64,000 nt of DNA from an uncultured Eubacterium sp. (GCA_934351445.1 CAKRIZ010000004.1:1-64000); one strand, 5' to 3'. Positions 38,201-46,822 are shown, counted from the stretch's first letter. Program-made: numbers and translations. The notes: generated by a model from the letters alone, not told the origin.

Positions 38201-38798
38201 GATGTATACCTATCTGGAGCAGCATGTACTTGGAAATGCACATGCGAATGTGTATCTCCGGCTGGCGCTGCTCGAACATTATGCTTCTAAGGAAGTGCTG
38301 ACGGATGCACAGGAGCGTTTTGTGGATGAACAGATAGAGCAATTTATGGAAGATGGACAGATCTATGAGTGTTTCCTGCGGATGTCACAGCGGCAATTGG
38401 TGAGGCATCATCTGTATGACAGATATGTGGTGGAATACCGCTCGGCGGTATCGGATTCACAGGTATGGCTGAATTACCGGATGAGTGCAGGGAATGGCAG
38501 CTTTTCAAAAGTGTGTATGGAACCGGCGCTGTCAGGGATTTATCTGTGGGATACGCTCATGATCGGTGGTGAGCAGATGGAGTATTATATCTGCGAAAAA
38601 AGTGACCGCATGGAGACAATCACTGAGAGCCATGTGACGGAATTGCCGGAATATGTACGGATGCCGAAAAACCGCCATGCGAGACTGTCGCAGATGATCG
38701 GTTATGTGCAGGAGGAGCAGGCACAGGAATTGCAGGCGGCGATGGAAGAATATCAGGTCTATGACAGCCTGACAGAAAAACTATTCCGGGTGCGCTGA
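35262..38798 (+). CDS. Giant DUF5717-type protein, unknown
   Basis: A 1178-residue protein with no signal peptide or clear membrane span. The first 290 residues look beta-rich and repeat-like (two Ig-like blocks, e.g. GTFTIESIRHVPMKG and a second at about 200-285), and about 300-1050 is helical with solenoid (TPR-like) character, rich in Tyr, Gln and His. The end (about 1060-1178) is again mixed. It matches my recollection of the Lachnospiraceae DUF5717 family, for which no function is known. The start is a GTG at 35262 behind AGGTG. It heads a run of four unknown genes and is always expected beside the DUF5716-type gene that follows 62 bases later. Confidence 0.72.
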   Translation: MYRRIEELAEGKVYTDVPVLTITPDQIRLEPVEGVSTGGTFTIESIRHVPMKGVIYSTDLRMEIKNPQFQGERVQIAYEFHGEHMQEGEVATGTFFVISNGGEYDLSWSVAVKRLYAETSIGRITNLDDFVRLYRTNWRESTHVFSAPGFRKLLRSTSEQLYDRLLSTKPVTRINIEEFLVACGKKERVRVTLSEHEHTHLQVSDAVEEVLELRRSDWGYVELSVSSDADFLVPEKDVITGDDFNGNHMQFRYRIYPERMHAGKNYARLTLKNPVQQELYEVTAVKQNVLDLEREDRRRIKRENLQLYRDYESYLDGSIVLGEWAKRTTECLRGRRRREEHSDMDALWCAYAYLCNRQLQEAAWIMDEYRHSRSTGTDREWAFFLYLCTLTEKEPKLLEKLHENIRMIYREKHTDAWLRFIIMQIADHSPEVAGKQLKLLEQWFADGLCSPFLYAAAADIYIREPYLLLQLGRFELHVLHWIGRHRRLTEDLCRQIVRRALSVHTYRRMLDDILQVCYEAYPQEEMLAGICAYRIKGQRFDTDTHAWYELAIEHDLQITGLYEAFMASLDPREVRQLPKAVQLYFQYTNHLNYRQKAVLYVNIIAHKDDQPMVYERYQQIMQDFALQEILAGHIDDNLAVVYTHALERIPFSEELAQALARIIYVNKFTCLEDAFTHVVVQQENLRSPQSYPIVDHQAYVPVYPGNYVILLQDAYGRRYALPTDAQMVRLMNPGRYIRKCLEYAPEELPFVLHHMNGKTRLLHMDERMAGYVRTLVRSEVVSDAYKSRISPGFLDYCRGEGFAGDIRDYLKKIDFGKLERSAKDQYLESLIQLHMYDEAWAFLIMYGIGKVSLDALQEIVLAQLQKQQMQEEEHLLYLDFQCFLQGSRKRPVLEYLCGYYQGPTARMVEIWREAMKQQIGTTELEERLLIQMMFASAYTPDVQRVFADYHAHQGRELVCMAYLTYFSYEVFVQQTPAEPQMYTYLEQHVLGNAHANVYLRLALLEHYASKEVLTDAQERFVDEQIEQFMEDGQIYECFLRMSQRQLVRHHLYDRYVVEYRSAVSDSQVWLNYRMSAGNGSFSKVCMEPALSGIYLWDTLMIGGEQMEYYICEKSDRMETITESHVTELPEYVRMPKNRHARLSQMIGYVQEEQAQELQAAMEEYQVYDSLTEKLFRVR

Positions 38799-38860
38799 CC
38801 GCAGAATGGTTCAAAGCAGATTTAAGCACAAAATAGAAATGCAGATACAGGGGTTGGACA

Positions 38861-40093
38861 ATGGCTGAAAATACGGATAAGAAGATATATGTGGGAATTG
38901 ATCTGGATACGGATGCCGCGATGGTGAGTTATTCTTATGGAAATGGTGAGCCGGAGACAGTCAGCCCGATGGCAGGCAGTGAGATCTTCTCGATTCCACT
39001 GGCAGTCGCATTGAAAAAGGATGGGAGCTGGGCCTATGGAGAGGAGGCACGCCGTGTTGGAAAGGCGGGTCTCGGACGTTGTGAGGATCATCTGCTGGAG
39101 CGTGCACTCCGTGGAGAACAGGTACAGCTGGATACACATATGTTTGCATTGTCGGAGCTGCTGGCGCGTTTCCTGAAAAAGATGGTCATGATGGCAGGAC
39201 GGCTCGGGCCGCGGGCTTCGCTGGAGTGTCTGGTGCTCACGACACATGTGCTGGATGTGCAGATGATCGGGCTGCTCAAAGAATGTATCTCATTTATGCA
39301 GCTGGCGGAGGGACACGTACATCTGATGGATCATAAGGAAAGTTTCTTCTATTATGGAAGTAACCAGCCGGCAGAGTTTTCATCCCATGATATGGGGCTG
39401 TTCTGCTGTGATGGCAGACAGATGCGGTTCTGGTGCCTGGAACGTGGAAAAGCGTCAAAGCCGCAGCTACTCAACGTGCGTGAGGAACGATATGGTTTTG
39501 AGATGCAGCAGGCAGATGAGGTGTTTGAACGGATTATTCCACAGGCATTTGGCAAACAGATTATCACAACGATTTATCTGGTGGGTGATGGTTTTGAGGA
39601 CGGATGGATGAAACAGTCCCTGAAGCTGCTCTGTCAGGGACGAAGGGTATTTCTCGGAAAAAATCTATTTTCAAAAGGTGCGTGTTTCGCAGCGATGCGC
39701 CTGTCGGACAAACGGCCGCCACAGTATGTGTATATTGGTGAGCATGAGGTGAAGTGCAACGTGAGCCTGAAGGTGTATGAGCGGGGCAATCTGTCTTTTT
39801 ATACGTTGATCTCGGCGGGTGAACCATGGTTTGAAGTCCAGGGTGGGTGTGAGCTTGTGATTGACGGCTCGCCGACGGTGGATTTCTGGATCCAGCAGCC
39901 GAACAGCAGGGAAGCACGTATTGAATCCGTGGAGCTGGCGGCACTGCCCCCGCGAGAAAACCGGACGACAAGAATCAGGATCGATGCGATCCCAAAATCT
40001 GATCATGAGGTGCAGATGACGCTGACGGATGTCGGAATGGGAGAACTGGTCCCGGGAACCGGTAAAAAGTGGGAGTATCTGCTGACACTCTAA
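38861..40093 (+). CDS. DUF5716-type protein with Hsp70/actin-like ATPase features
   Basis: A 410-residue protein. The N-terminal YVGIDLDTDAAMVSY (about 9-23) looks like the phosphate-1 loop of the Hsp70/actin fold, VLTTHVLD near 126 and IYLVGDGFEDGWMKQ (about 242-256) like the later phosphate and adenosine motifs, and the last 120 residues form a beta domain. It is thus a diverged relative of DnaK-type ATPases, with a shorter C-terminal part. Key catalytic residues cannot be confirmed by eye. It sits between the DUF5717-type and TPR-like genes and probably acts in the same complex. I know of no experimental function. Confidence 0.7.
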   Translation: MAENTDKKIYVGIDLDTDAAMVSYSYGNGEPETVSPMAGSEIFSIPLAVALKKDGSWAYGEEARRVGKAGLGRCEDHLLERALRGEQVQLDTHMFALSELLARFLKKMVMMAGRLGPRASLECLVLTTHVLDVQMIGLLKECISFMQLAEGHVHLMDHKESFFYYGSNQPAEFSSHDMGLFCCDGRQMRFWCLERGKASKPQLLNVREERYGFEMQQADEVFERIIPQAFGKQIITTIYLVGDGFEDGWMKQSLKLLCQGRRVFLGKNLFSKGACFAAMRLSDKRPPQYVYIGEHEVKCNVSLKVYERGNLSFYTLISAGEPWFEVQGGCELVIDGSPTVDFWIQQPNSREARIESVELAALPPRENRTTRIRIDAIPKSDHEVQMTLTDVGMGELVPGTGKKWEYLLTL

Positions 40094-40123
40094 GAAAAGC
40101 AAAAAAAGTGAGTGGGAGTGCGT

Positions 40124-40933
40124 ATGGGACAGTTGATCTTATGCAGGACACCGCGTGCAAAGGTGCCTTATTACATAGAGGGTGGACAAGTAAATATTTA
40201 CTCGCTGGAAGAACTGATGTATTATGCGCAGTCGGCACGTTTTGTTGCGCGTGATGATTTCATGAATGAAGCATTTATCAGCTGGATCGAGACAGAACTG
40301 CAGCTACCGGAGCTGGCTGTGCTTTTACGGGCGAAGCTGGATACATCCGTGGGACTTCGGGATTTTTTCCTTCCGCTGGAGGCGGCCAATGGATATCTGA
40401 CGACGAGTGAATTGCAGATATTGAATGTGCAGCTGCAAAAATACGATCATATGAGCGGGCTGGAAGCAAAGAAAATGTACGCGGATCAGTTTATGCATCA
40501 GCATCAGTATGTGCGTGCGGTTCATGCCTACCGGAAGCTGCTCAATGACCCGGAGGTGATTGCGAAGCAGGGACACGTGGCAGGAGATATCTGGAGTAAT
40601 CTGGGCTGTGCCTATGCCAGATTACAGGATTTTGCGGAGGCTGTGGACTGTTTTTCGAGAGGATATATGCTCAATCACAGGATCGAGACATTGCAGGAGG
40701 CAGTGGATGCTGCGTGTCTGGCGAAAAAACCGCAGCTTTTGGAACGGCTATCGGAGCGTTTTGCCACAAATGCCTCGCAGATCGCAGGTGAACGTACACA
40801 TATGGAGCAGTTATTGGAGCAGACGATGGCGGTGGGGACACATGCGTTCCACGATCAGCAGTTATTACAATGGCTGCAGGAATATCACAGCCAGTGCGAA
40901 GATCCGCACAGAGATCAGGAAAGGTTAGGATAA
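40124..40933 (+). CDS. TPR-like helical protein, unknown
   Basis: A 269-residue soluble protein. The C-terminal half has a tetratricopeptide-like pair (about 130-200: QYVRAVHAYRKLLND and WSNLGCAYARLQDFAEAVDCFSRGY), while the N-terminal 120 residues have no match I know. TPR proteins are scaffolds for protein complexes. The ATG at 40124 follows GGGAG; a GTG at 40112 is less likely. It lies 30 bases after the DUF5716-type gene and eight bases before the coiled-coil membrane gene, so the four are probably one operon. Confidence 0.7.
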   Translation: MGQLILCRTPRAKVPYYIEGGQVNIYSLEELMYYAQSARFVARDDFMNEAFISWIETELQLPELAVLLRAKLDTSVGLRDFFLPLEAANGYLTTSELQILNVQLQKYDHMSGLEAKKMYADQFMHQHQYVRAVHAYRKLLNDPEVIAKQGHVAGDIWSNLGCAYARLQDFAEAVDCFSRGYMLNHRIETLQEAVDAACLAKKPQLLERLSERFATNASQIAGERTHMEQLLEQTMAVGTHAFHDQQLLQWLQEYHSQCEDPHRDQERLG

Positions 40934-40940
40934 GAAAGAT

Positions 40941-42125
40941 ATGGGCTGGTTCAAAAGATGGCGGGAAAAGAAAAAACAATCGCAGGAACCGATCACGATC
41001 AGACAGTGGGAAGCGGATGGGGCAGATCTGGAAGCGCCGATGCCGGATCAGCGGGAGATCGGACATCATGTGCTGGATCACTGTGAGCAGATTATTGAGG
41101 CGGCGCGTGAGGTCAGTGATGAGAAGAAAGAGTATGGCATCGTCACCAGTTATCTGAAGGATATAGAGACATTGACAGATCTTCCGGATGGTCAGAAAGA
41201 GCCGATCCGGAAAGTGGCAGAACGGATCGGCCAGCTCGACCATACACGCAACGAATATCTGAACACGTCCAAAAAGCTCTCAGATGTCCAGTTTATCATG
41301 ATGGAACGGATGGAAGCAGAGATCCCGGATGCAATCCGCAGATTGCAGACAAATGAGGCTTATCAGACGACGGTCAAGAGTGACATGGCTTATCTGGAGG
41401 GTGAGAAGATGCAGTGGACATTGCATCGCAATGAACTGCTGTACGAAAAACATATTTTAAAAATTGCATCGTGTATCGTATTTTCGTTGTTCATCCTGTT
41501 TATGGTACTGCTGGTTGTTCTTGAGATTGGATTCTCCGTAGATATTACGTGGGGATGGATCATCATCGCGGCATTGGCAGTGGGCAGTGGCGCGTTCATT
41601 TTTATCCGCTATCAGAATGCCACGACAGGTATTGTCCGCGCGGAGATCAATGCCAACCATGCCATCGAATTGCTCAACAGAACAAAGATCAAATATGTAA
41701 ATATTACAAATGCGGTCGATTATGCCTGCGAGAAATATCATGTGAAAAATGCCAGGGATTTTGAATATCAGTGGGAACAGTACCTGGAGGCAGTGAAAGA
41801 ACGGGAACGCTATATGCGCACGAATGATGAATTGGATTATTGTAAGAAAAAACTGATCGGTCTGTTAAACAATTATGCGCTGTATGATACCCATGTATGG
41901 ACAGAACAGTCCTATGCCCTGCTGCATCCGGCGGAGATGTCTGAGATCAAGCATAATCTGCTGGTACGCAGACAGAAGCTGCGCGCGCGTATCCAGTATA
42001 ACAGTGATATCGTAGAAGCAGAACGCGCGCAGATCGACCGGCTGATGCAGCTGCATCCGGAGTATGAGGAAAAGATCAGGGATATTATTCAGTCCGTGGA
42101 TAAATTGACTACGGGTGCGATATAG
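40941..42125 (+). CDS. Coiled-coil protein with two membrane spans, unknown
   Basis: A 394-residue protein: a basic start (WFKRWREKKK), a long helical cytoplasmic part (about 40-165), two close hydrophobic segments (about 173-196 and 203-224: ASCIVFSLFILFMVLLVVLEI and WGWIIIAALAVGSGAFIFI), and a second helical cytoplasmic part to the end. The hairpin-in-the-middle layout suggests a membrane anchor for a cytoplasmic assembly. I recognise no family. It ends the four-gene set; the CsoR-type gene begins 11 bases later, so the operon may extend to it. Confidence 0.7.
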   Translation: MGWFKRWREKKKQSQEPITIRQWEADGADLEAPMPDQREIGHHVLDHCEQIIEAAREVSDEKKEYGIVTSYLKDIETLTDLPDGQKEPIRKVAERIGQLDHTRNEYLNTSKKLSDVQFIMMERMEAEIPDAIRRLQTNEAYQTTVKSDMAYLEGEKMQWTLHRNELLYEKHILKIASCIVFSLFILFMVLLVVLEIGFSVDITWGWIIIAALAVGSGAFIFIRYQNATTGIVRAEINANHAIELLNRTKIKYVNITNAVDYACEKYHVKNARDFEYQWEQYLEAVKERERYMRTNDELDYCKKKLIGLLNNYALYDTHVWTEQSYALLHPAEMSEIKHNLLVRRQKLRARIQYNSDIVEAERAQIDRLMQLHPEYEEKIRDIIQSVDKLTTGAI

Positions 42126-42136
42126 GAGGATTCGGA

Positions 42137-42478
42137 ATGAGTGGACATACGCATATATGCGAAGATGGTACGGTCGTCACGCATACGCATAGGGGAGCGG
42201 CAGATCATGGGCATACCCATGATCCGAAGGAAGTGCGTCTGATTGTCAATCGTCTTGCGAAGGCGATCGGACATCTGGAGTCTGTCAAACGGATGGTCGA
42301 GGATGGGAAAGACTGTTCGGAGGTGCTGATCCAGCTTGCTGCAGTAAAATCAGCACTGAACAATACAGGAAAAGTCATATTAAAACAGCATATTTCACAC
42401 TGTATTGTAGATGCCATAGAGACCGGAGATGACGAAGCACTGGAAAATTTGAATCAGGCGATCGACCGCTTGTTATAA
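42137..42478 (+). CDS. CsoR/RcnR-family metal-sensing repressor with His-rich N-terminus
   Basis: A 113-residue all-helical repressor of the DUF156 family. The N-terminal 30 residues carry eight His in HxH patterns (THTHRG, HGHTHD). The core VNRLAKAIGHLESVKRMVEDGKDC has the copper-sensor ligands C60, H85 and C89 in the C-x24-H-x3-C spacing of CsoR. It may therefore respond to Cu(I), although the His-rich head might favour other metals. No copper transporter is in the window; the nearest candidates for control are the genes just upstream. Start ATG 42137 follows GGAGGATTCGGA. Confidence 0.88.
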   Translation: MSGHTHICEDGTVVTHTHRGAADHGHTHDPKEVRLIVNRLAKAIGHLESVKRMVEDGKDCSEVLIQLAAVKSALNNTGKVILKQHISHCIVDAIETGDDEALENLNQAIDRLL

Positions 42479-42514
42479 TATCAATTATCTTTGAAGAAAT
42501 ACAGAGGAAGTAAT

Positions 42515-44398
42515 ATGTCATATAGATTCAGTGAGTCACAGCAGGCTGCGATTACGCAGGGCGATGGTGCAACACTTGTGCTGGCTGGACCGGGATCTGG
42601 AAAAACATCGGTGATTACCGGGAGAATCCAGTATCTGATTGAGCAAAAATCGGTTCCGCCGGAGCGGATACTAGTCATTACGTTTACAAAAGCGGCGGCT
42701 GCTGAGATGCGGCTGCGGTTTCAGGCCATGCAGGAGGGGCGCAGGCTTCCGGTGCAGTTTGGAACCTTTCATGCGGTCTTTTTTTCAATTCTAAAATATG
42801 CCTATCATTATCGTGCCGATCAGATTATCACCCCTGAGTGGAAATACGCATTCCTGCGCGAAATACTGGCAGGCTATCATCTGAGTGAGGATGAACAGCA
42901 GGAGCTGATGGAAAATCTGCTCGGAGAGATCAGTGCAGTCAAAAATGAGCAGCTGGATCTGGCGCATTATTATGCAAAGTGTTGTGGAAGTGCCCAGTTT
43001 CGTGAGATCTATGCAGCCTATGACAGAAAACTGCGTGAAAACCGGCTCATCGATTTTGATGATATGCTGACACTCACATATGAGCTGCTCTCACAGCGGG
43101 CAGACCATCTGCATGCCTGGCAGCAAAAGTTCCAATATATTCTGGTGGACGAAGTGCAGGACATGAACCGGCTGCAATACGAGGTACTGCGTATGCTCGC
43201 AGCACCACAGAATGAATTGTTTTTCGTCGGTGATGATGATCAGTCGATCTATCAGTTCCGCGGAGCCAGACCGGAGCTGATGCGCAGTTTTATCCGGGAT
43301 TATGCAGATGCAAAACAGCTATATCTAAAGGAAAACTACCGTTGTGGCTCGGAGATCGTACAGACCGCCGGACGTCTGATCTCACATAACCACAATCGTT
43401 TTGAAAAACAGATTACGGCTGCAGGTGGACAGAAAGGTCAGGTGACTGTCACGGAATATCCGTCGACGCTGCGTGAGAACCGTGCGGTCATTGCCGCGAT
43501 ACGCGCGCGGGTGGCGGGGGGTGTCCGACTGTCTGACATGGCAGTATTATTCCGGACAAACCGGCAGTCCGGGTATCTGCTGGAGATGCTGATGCAGGAG
43601 GGAATATCATTTTATGCAAAGGAACGTGTACCGCTCGTCTATGATCACTGGATTGCGAAGGATATCTTATGTTATCTGCGTCTGGCGGGAGGGGAACGTG
43701 CCAGAGGGCTGTTCTTGCAGATCATGAATCGTCCGGTGAGATACCTCAGCCGGGATGTGCTCGATGAAGCACAGGTAGATCTGGATAGCTGGGAAGCAGT
43801 ATACGAGGAGCAGCCGTGGATTGCAAGGAGGATCGCGCAGCTCGCAGAAGATCTGCAGGTGATGTCGCATATGGGACCGTTTGCTGCGATGAACTATGTG
43901 CGTAAAGGGATCGGTTATGAAGAATACGTCATTGATTATGCACAGACACATGGGCAGGATGCGCAGGAACTGGTCGCTGTGCTGGATGAGCTGCAGCAGT
44001 CGGCAGTCGGCTTTGGCTCGCTGGCAGAGTGGCGGGAGCATGTAAGAGAGTATCGTATCCGTATGCAGGAGGAGCAGAAAAACAGAAATCACAGGGATGG
44101 GACGAGGCAAGATGGTGTGCAGATATTGACACTGCATGGAGCTAAGGGACTGGAGTTTGATACCGTGTTTATCCCACAGCTTGTGGAGGGACAATTACCT
44201 TATAAGAAAGCAGTGCTGGATGCTGACATCGAGGAAGAACGGCGGTTGTTTTATGTCGGGATGACGCGGGCAAAGAACTGTCTGATGATATCGCACAGTA
44301 AGAGCCTGTATAATAAAGATGCCACAGCCTCAAGATTCTTACAAGAGCTTGAGACTGCGGCATCTGAAACATCCGTTACTGGAACGAGGTGCGAGTGA
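42515..44398 (+). CDS. UvrD/PcrA-like superfamily 1 DNA helicase
   Basis: A 627-residue 3'-5' helicase of the UvrD/Rep type: Walker A AGPGSGKTS (about 24-32), VITFTKAAAAEMR (motif Ia), LIDFDDML, Walker B VDEVQDMN (about 218-225), GDDDQSIYQFRGA (motif III), VQILTLHGAKGLEFDTVFI (motif V) and LFYVGMTRAK (motif VI). It is shorter than PcrA (about 720-750) because it lacks the long C-terminal extension. The ATG at 42515 follows GAGGAAG; the TTG at 42491 is too far. Likely a repair or conflict-resolution helicase. It is convergent with the DUF1292 gene. Confidence 0.9.
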   Translation: MSYRFSESQQAAITQGDGATLVLAGPGSGKTSVITGRIQYLIEQKSVPPERILVITFTKAAAAEMRLRFQAMQEGRRLPVQFGTFHAVFFSILKYAYHYRADQIITPEWKYAFLREILAGYHLSEDEQQELMENLLGEISAVKNEQLDLAHYYAKCCGSAQFREIYAAYDRKLRENRLIDFDDMLTLTYELLSQRADHLHAWQQKFQYILVDEVQDMNRLQYEVLRMLAAPQNELFFVGDDDQSIYQFRGARPELMRSFIRDYADAKQLYLKENYRCGSEIVQTAGRLISHNHNRFEKQITAAGGQKGQVTVTEYPSTLRENRAVIAAIRARVAGGVRLSDMAVLFRTNRQSGYLLEMLMQEGISFYAKERVPLVYDHWIAKDILCYLRLAGGERARGLFLQIMNRPVRYLSRDVLDEAQVDLDSWEAVYEEQPWIARRIAQLAEDLQVMSHMGPFAAMNYVRKGIGYEEYVIDYAQTHGQDAQELVAVLDELQQSAVGFGSLAEWREHVREYRIRMQEEQKNRNHRDGTRQDGVQILTLHGAKGLEFDTVFIPQLVEGQLPYKKAVLDADIEEERRLFYVGMTRAKNCLMISHSKSLYNKDATASRFLQELETAASETSVTGTRCE

Positions 44399-44417
44399 AC
44401 AGAACGGATATCCGGGA

Positions 44418-44741
44418 TCAGGGGAGTTCGTTGAACTCCTGTTCATCCAGATACTCGTCAAAGCGCTCGGAGACTTTTTCGAATTCTTCTTCAGAATCGA
44501 TATTTTCGAGAGCAGGAGTACCGTCTTCGTCCTCATAGTAACGGTAGATGTATACCTCGCCTTCTTCCATCGGCTCATCGTTTTCATCGACGGGAACGAG
44601 TACAATATAGTCTTGGCCGTCTACTTCCAGAATGGTCAGAATCGCGCATTCGGCAGATGTACCATCATCCAGATCGAGGGTGACACGGTAGTCGTCCGGA
44701 TTATCCTCCAGGTCGATTTCAAAGATTTCATTTTCGCTCAT
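44418..44741 (-). CDS. DUF1292 acidic protein
   Basis: A 107-residue, strongly acidic protein with the DUF1292 core (beta strands around ECAILTILEVDGQDYIVLVPV and EVYIYRYYEDEDG). The family, including Bacillus YrzB, has no known function but is widely conserved in Firmicutes, commonly near ruvX and alaS; that context is absent here. The ATG at 44741 has AGGAGG upstream on the minus strand. A near-perfect sigma-A promoter lies 45-70 bases upstream, so it should be well expressed on its own. Confidence 0.88.
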   Translation of the reverse strand: MSENEIFEIDLEDNPDDYRVTLDLDDGTSAECAILTILEVDGQDYIVLVPVDENDEPMEEGEVYIYRYYEDEDGTPALENIDSEEEFEKVSERFDEYLDEQEFNELP

Positions 44742-44783
44742 ATGGCTTCCTCCTATGACTGAATTCATGATGTTAACACCGTC

Positions 44784-44813
44784 ATTATAGGTGATAGCAT
44801 CGTGCGATGTCAA
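44784..44813 (-). promoter_or_regulatory. Near-consensus promoter of the DUF1292 gene
   Basis: On the minus strand TTGACA, an 18-base spacer and TATAAT are both perfect hexamers. The spacer contains the inverted repeat CATCG-CA-CGATG, a possible operator. Confidence 0.85.
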
Positions 44814-44926
44814 GGTCTTGGTGATGGCTGGGGGATAAACATAAAAAACGGTATGCAAACAGGATGTGAAATGATATAATAAATAATCAGTCAGTAGAGA
44901 CAGATCAGGTAAAAGGCGGAATAGTT

Positions 44927-46822
44927 ATGACAGAAATGACAGAACAGATTGCAGAAGGAACTTACGGCAGATTCGGTGCCAGCAGACTGGCAGATGGAAT
45001 CTGTTTTACATTTGAAGGGGAAAAAGAGCAGGAGTGCGCAGTGCGCATTTATGAAAAAGGAAAACATGCGTACCGGGACATTCCGGTACCGGGCGCGTAC
45101 TGTGTCGGAGCCGTGCGTTCTGTCTGTGTGCATGGGCTCAATCCGGCCCGCAATGATTATAATTATCTGATAGATGGCAGGGAAGTCGTTGATCCGTATG
45201 CCGGACGTATTGTAGGCAGGGAAAAGTGGGCTGACGGCAGCCGTTATGACCGTGGCATGCAGGTGCGCAGCGGATTTGAACCGGCCGCGTTTGACTGGGG
45301 AGACGATGCGCATCCGGAGATCCGGCGCACAGATATGGTCATGTATAAACTTCATGTCAGAGGCTTTACAAAGGATGCCGGAAGTGACATCAGACATAAG
45401 GGAACGTTTGAGGCGCTCCGGGGACGGATCGGATATCTGAAAGAATTAGGCGTCACAACGCTCGAACTCATGCCGGCGTATGAATTTGAGGAATTCATGG
45501 AGCCGGCATGCGGGGATCAGGCAATGGATTTTTCCGGCTGGTCGCCACAGGCTGTTGCAGGCTATCAGATGCTGCAGCAGGAGGAAAAGGAACAAGAGAA
45601 GCGGGTTTTGCGGATCAATTACTGGGGCTATGGCCCCGGCAATTATTTTGCACCGAAAGCGAGCTATGCAGCGGGTGCGGATGCTGTCAGCGAGTTCCGG
45701 GAGCTGATACGTGCCCTGCATGCAGCCGGTATGGAATGTATTATGGAAATCTATTTTGATGCGCAGGAAAATCCGAACTATGCCGTGGAGGTGCTGCGTC
45801 ACTGGGTGCTGAATTATCACGTGGACGGATTTCATCTGATTGCGCCCCAGCGTGTGATATCCGGTGTGATCTGTGATGTGTTGCTGCGCCGCAGCAAGCT
45901 GTTTGCATCATCCTTTCCGCAGGAAGTGTGGGATAAGATTGATCAGTATCCGCATCTCTATGTTTATAATGATGACTTTTTATACACGGCGCGCAAACTG
46001 GTGAATCATCAGGATGGAAATTTAGTCGAGTTTTTCAACCAGCAGCGCAAGCAGCATCCGCAGATCGGATTTGTCAATTATTTTGCAAATAATAATGGAT
46101 TTACACTGGCGGATGTTTTCAGCTATGCATGTAAGCATAACGAGGCGAACGGTGAAGATGGGGCAGATGGCAATGATTGGAATTACAGTGTCAATTGCGG
46201 CGTGGAAGGCGCATCGAGAAAGAAAAAGATCCTGGCACAGCGTATGCAGCTGATGCGACAGGCGATGGCAATGGTTCTATTTGCACAGGGAGTGCCGCTG
46301 ATACTGGCGGGAGACGAATTCGGCAATTCACAGAATGGCAATAACAATGCCTATTGCCAGGATAATCGCACTGGCTGGGTCAATTGGAAGCAGCGGGAAA
46401 AAAATGATGCTTATTTCCAGACGGTCAGACAGCTGCTGGCACTGCGCAGGGCGCATCCGGCGCTGCGCAGTGCCAGTCCATTGCAGATGAGTGATTATGA
46501 GGCACACGGTCTGCCGGATCTGTCTTACCATGGTGCACAGGCATGGAGCGGGGAGATCTATCCGTCGATGCAGGCCGCGGGGGCAGCTTATTGTGGCGCT
46601 TATGCAGGTGAGGCGCAGGATCTGTATATCGGCTGGAATTTCTCGCAGGCGAAGGCGGTGCTGGCACTGCCCAAGCCATCGGGTGGAAAAGGCTGGTCGG
46701 TCATCTATGGTGAGGGAACCATAGACAGTGAGCGGCTGGAACTGCCAGATATGGGGGTGACGGTGCTCGCGGCGAAGTACCTGCCAGCGAAAGCCCAAAA
46801 GCCGGTGAAGACGAAAAAGTAA
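44927..46822 (+). CDS. GH13-type (GlgX/pullulanase-like) protein with lost catalytic residues
   Basis: A 631-residue relative of debranching enzymes: a CBM48-like beta domain (about 1-115), the MYKLHVRGFT strand, a barrel and a C-terminal beta domain (about 510-625). At the conserved GH13 regions the active residues are replaced. Region I (usually DVVFNH) reads E-I-Y-F-D-A at 274-279; region II (usually GFRFD) reads G301-F-H-L-I305; the acid/base Glu position holds S328; region IV (usually HD) reads N388-N-N390. Such a protein could bind glycan without cutting it. GFTLADVFSY and WVNWKQ remain, confirming kinship. The ATG at 44927 follows AAAGGCGG; a TATAAT lies about 50 bases upstream with a weak -35. 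Confidence 0.85.
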   Translation: MTEMTEQIAEGTYGRFGASRLADGICFTFEGEKEQECAVRIYEKGKHAYRDIPVPGAYCVGAVRSVCVHGLNPARNDYNYLIDGREVVDPYAGRIVGREKWADGSRYDRGMQVRSGFEPAAFDWGDDAHPEIRRTDMVMYKLHVRGFTKDAGSDIRHKGTFEALRGRIGYLKELGVTTLELMPAYEFEEFMEPACGDQAMDFSGWSPQAVAGYQMLQQEEKEQEKRVLRINYWGYGPGNYFAPKASYAAGADAVSEFRELIRALHAAGMECIMEIYFDAQENPNYAVEVLRHWVLNYHVDGFHLIAPQRVISGVICDVLLRRSKLFASSFPQEVWDKIDQYPHLYVYNDDFLYTARKLVNHQDGNLVEFFNQQRKQHPQIGFVNYFANNNGFTLADVFSYACKHNEANGEDGADGNDWNYSVNCGVEGASRKKKILAQRMQLMRQAMAMVLFAQGVPLILAGDEFGNSQNGNNNAYCQDNRTGWVNWKQREKNDAYFQTVRQLLALRRAHPALRSASPLQMSDYEAHGLPDLSYHGAQAWSGEIYPSMQAAGAAYCGAYAGEAQDLYIGWNFSQAKAVLALPKPSGGKGWSVIYGEGTIDSERLELPDMGVTVLAAKYLPAKAQKPVKTKK

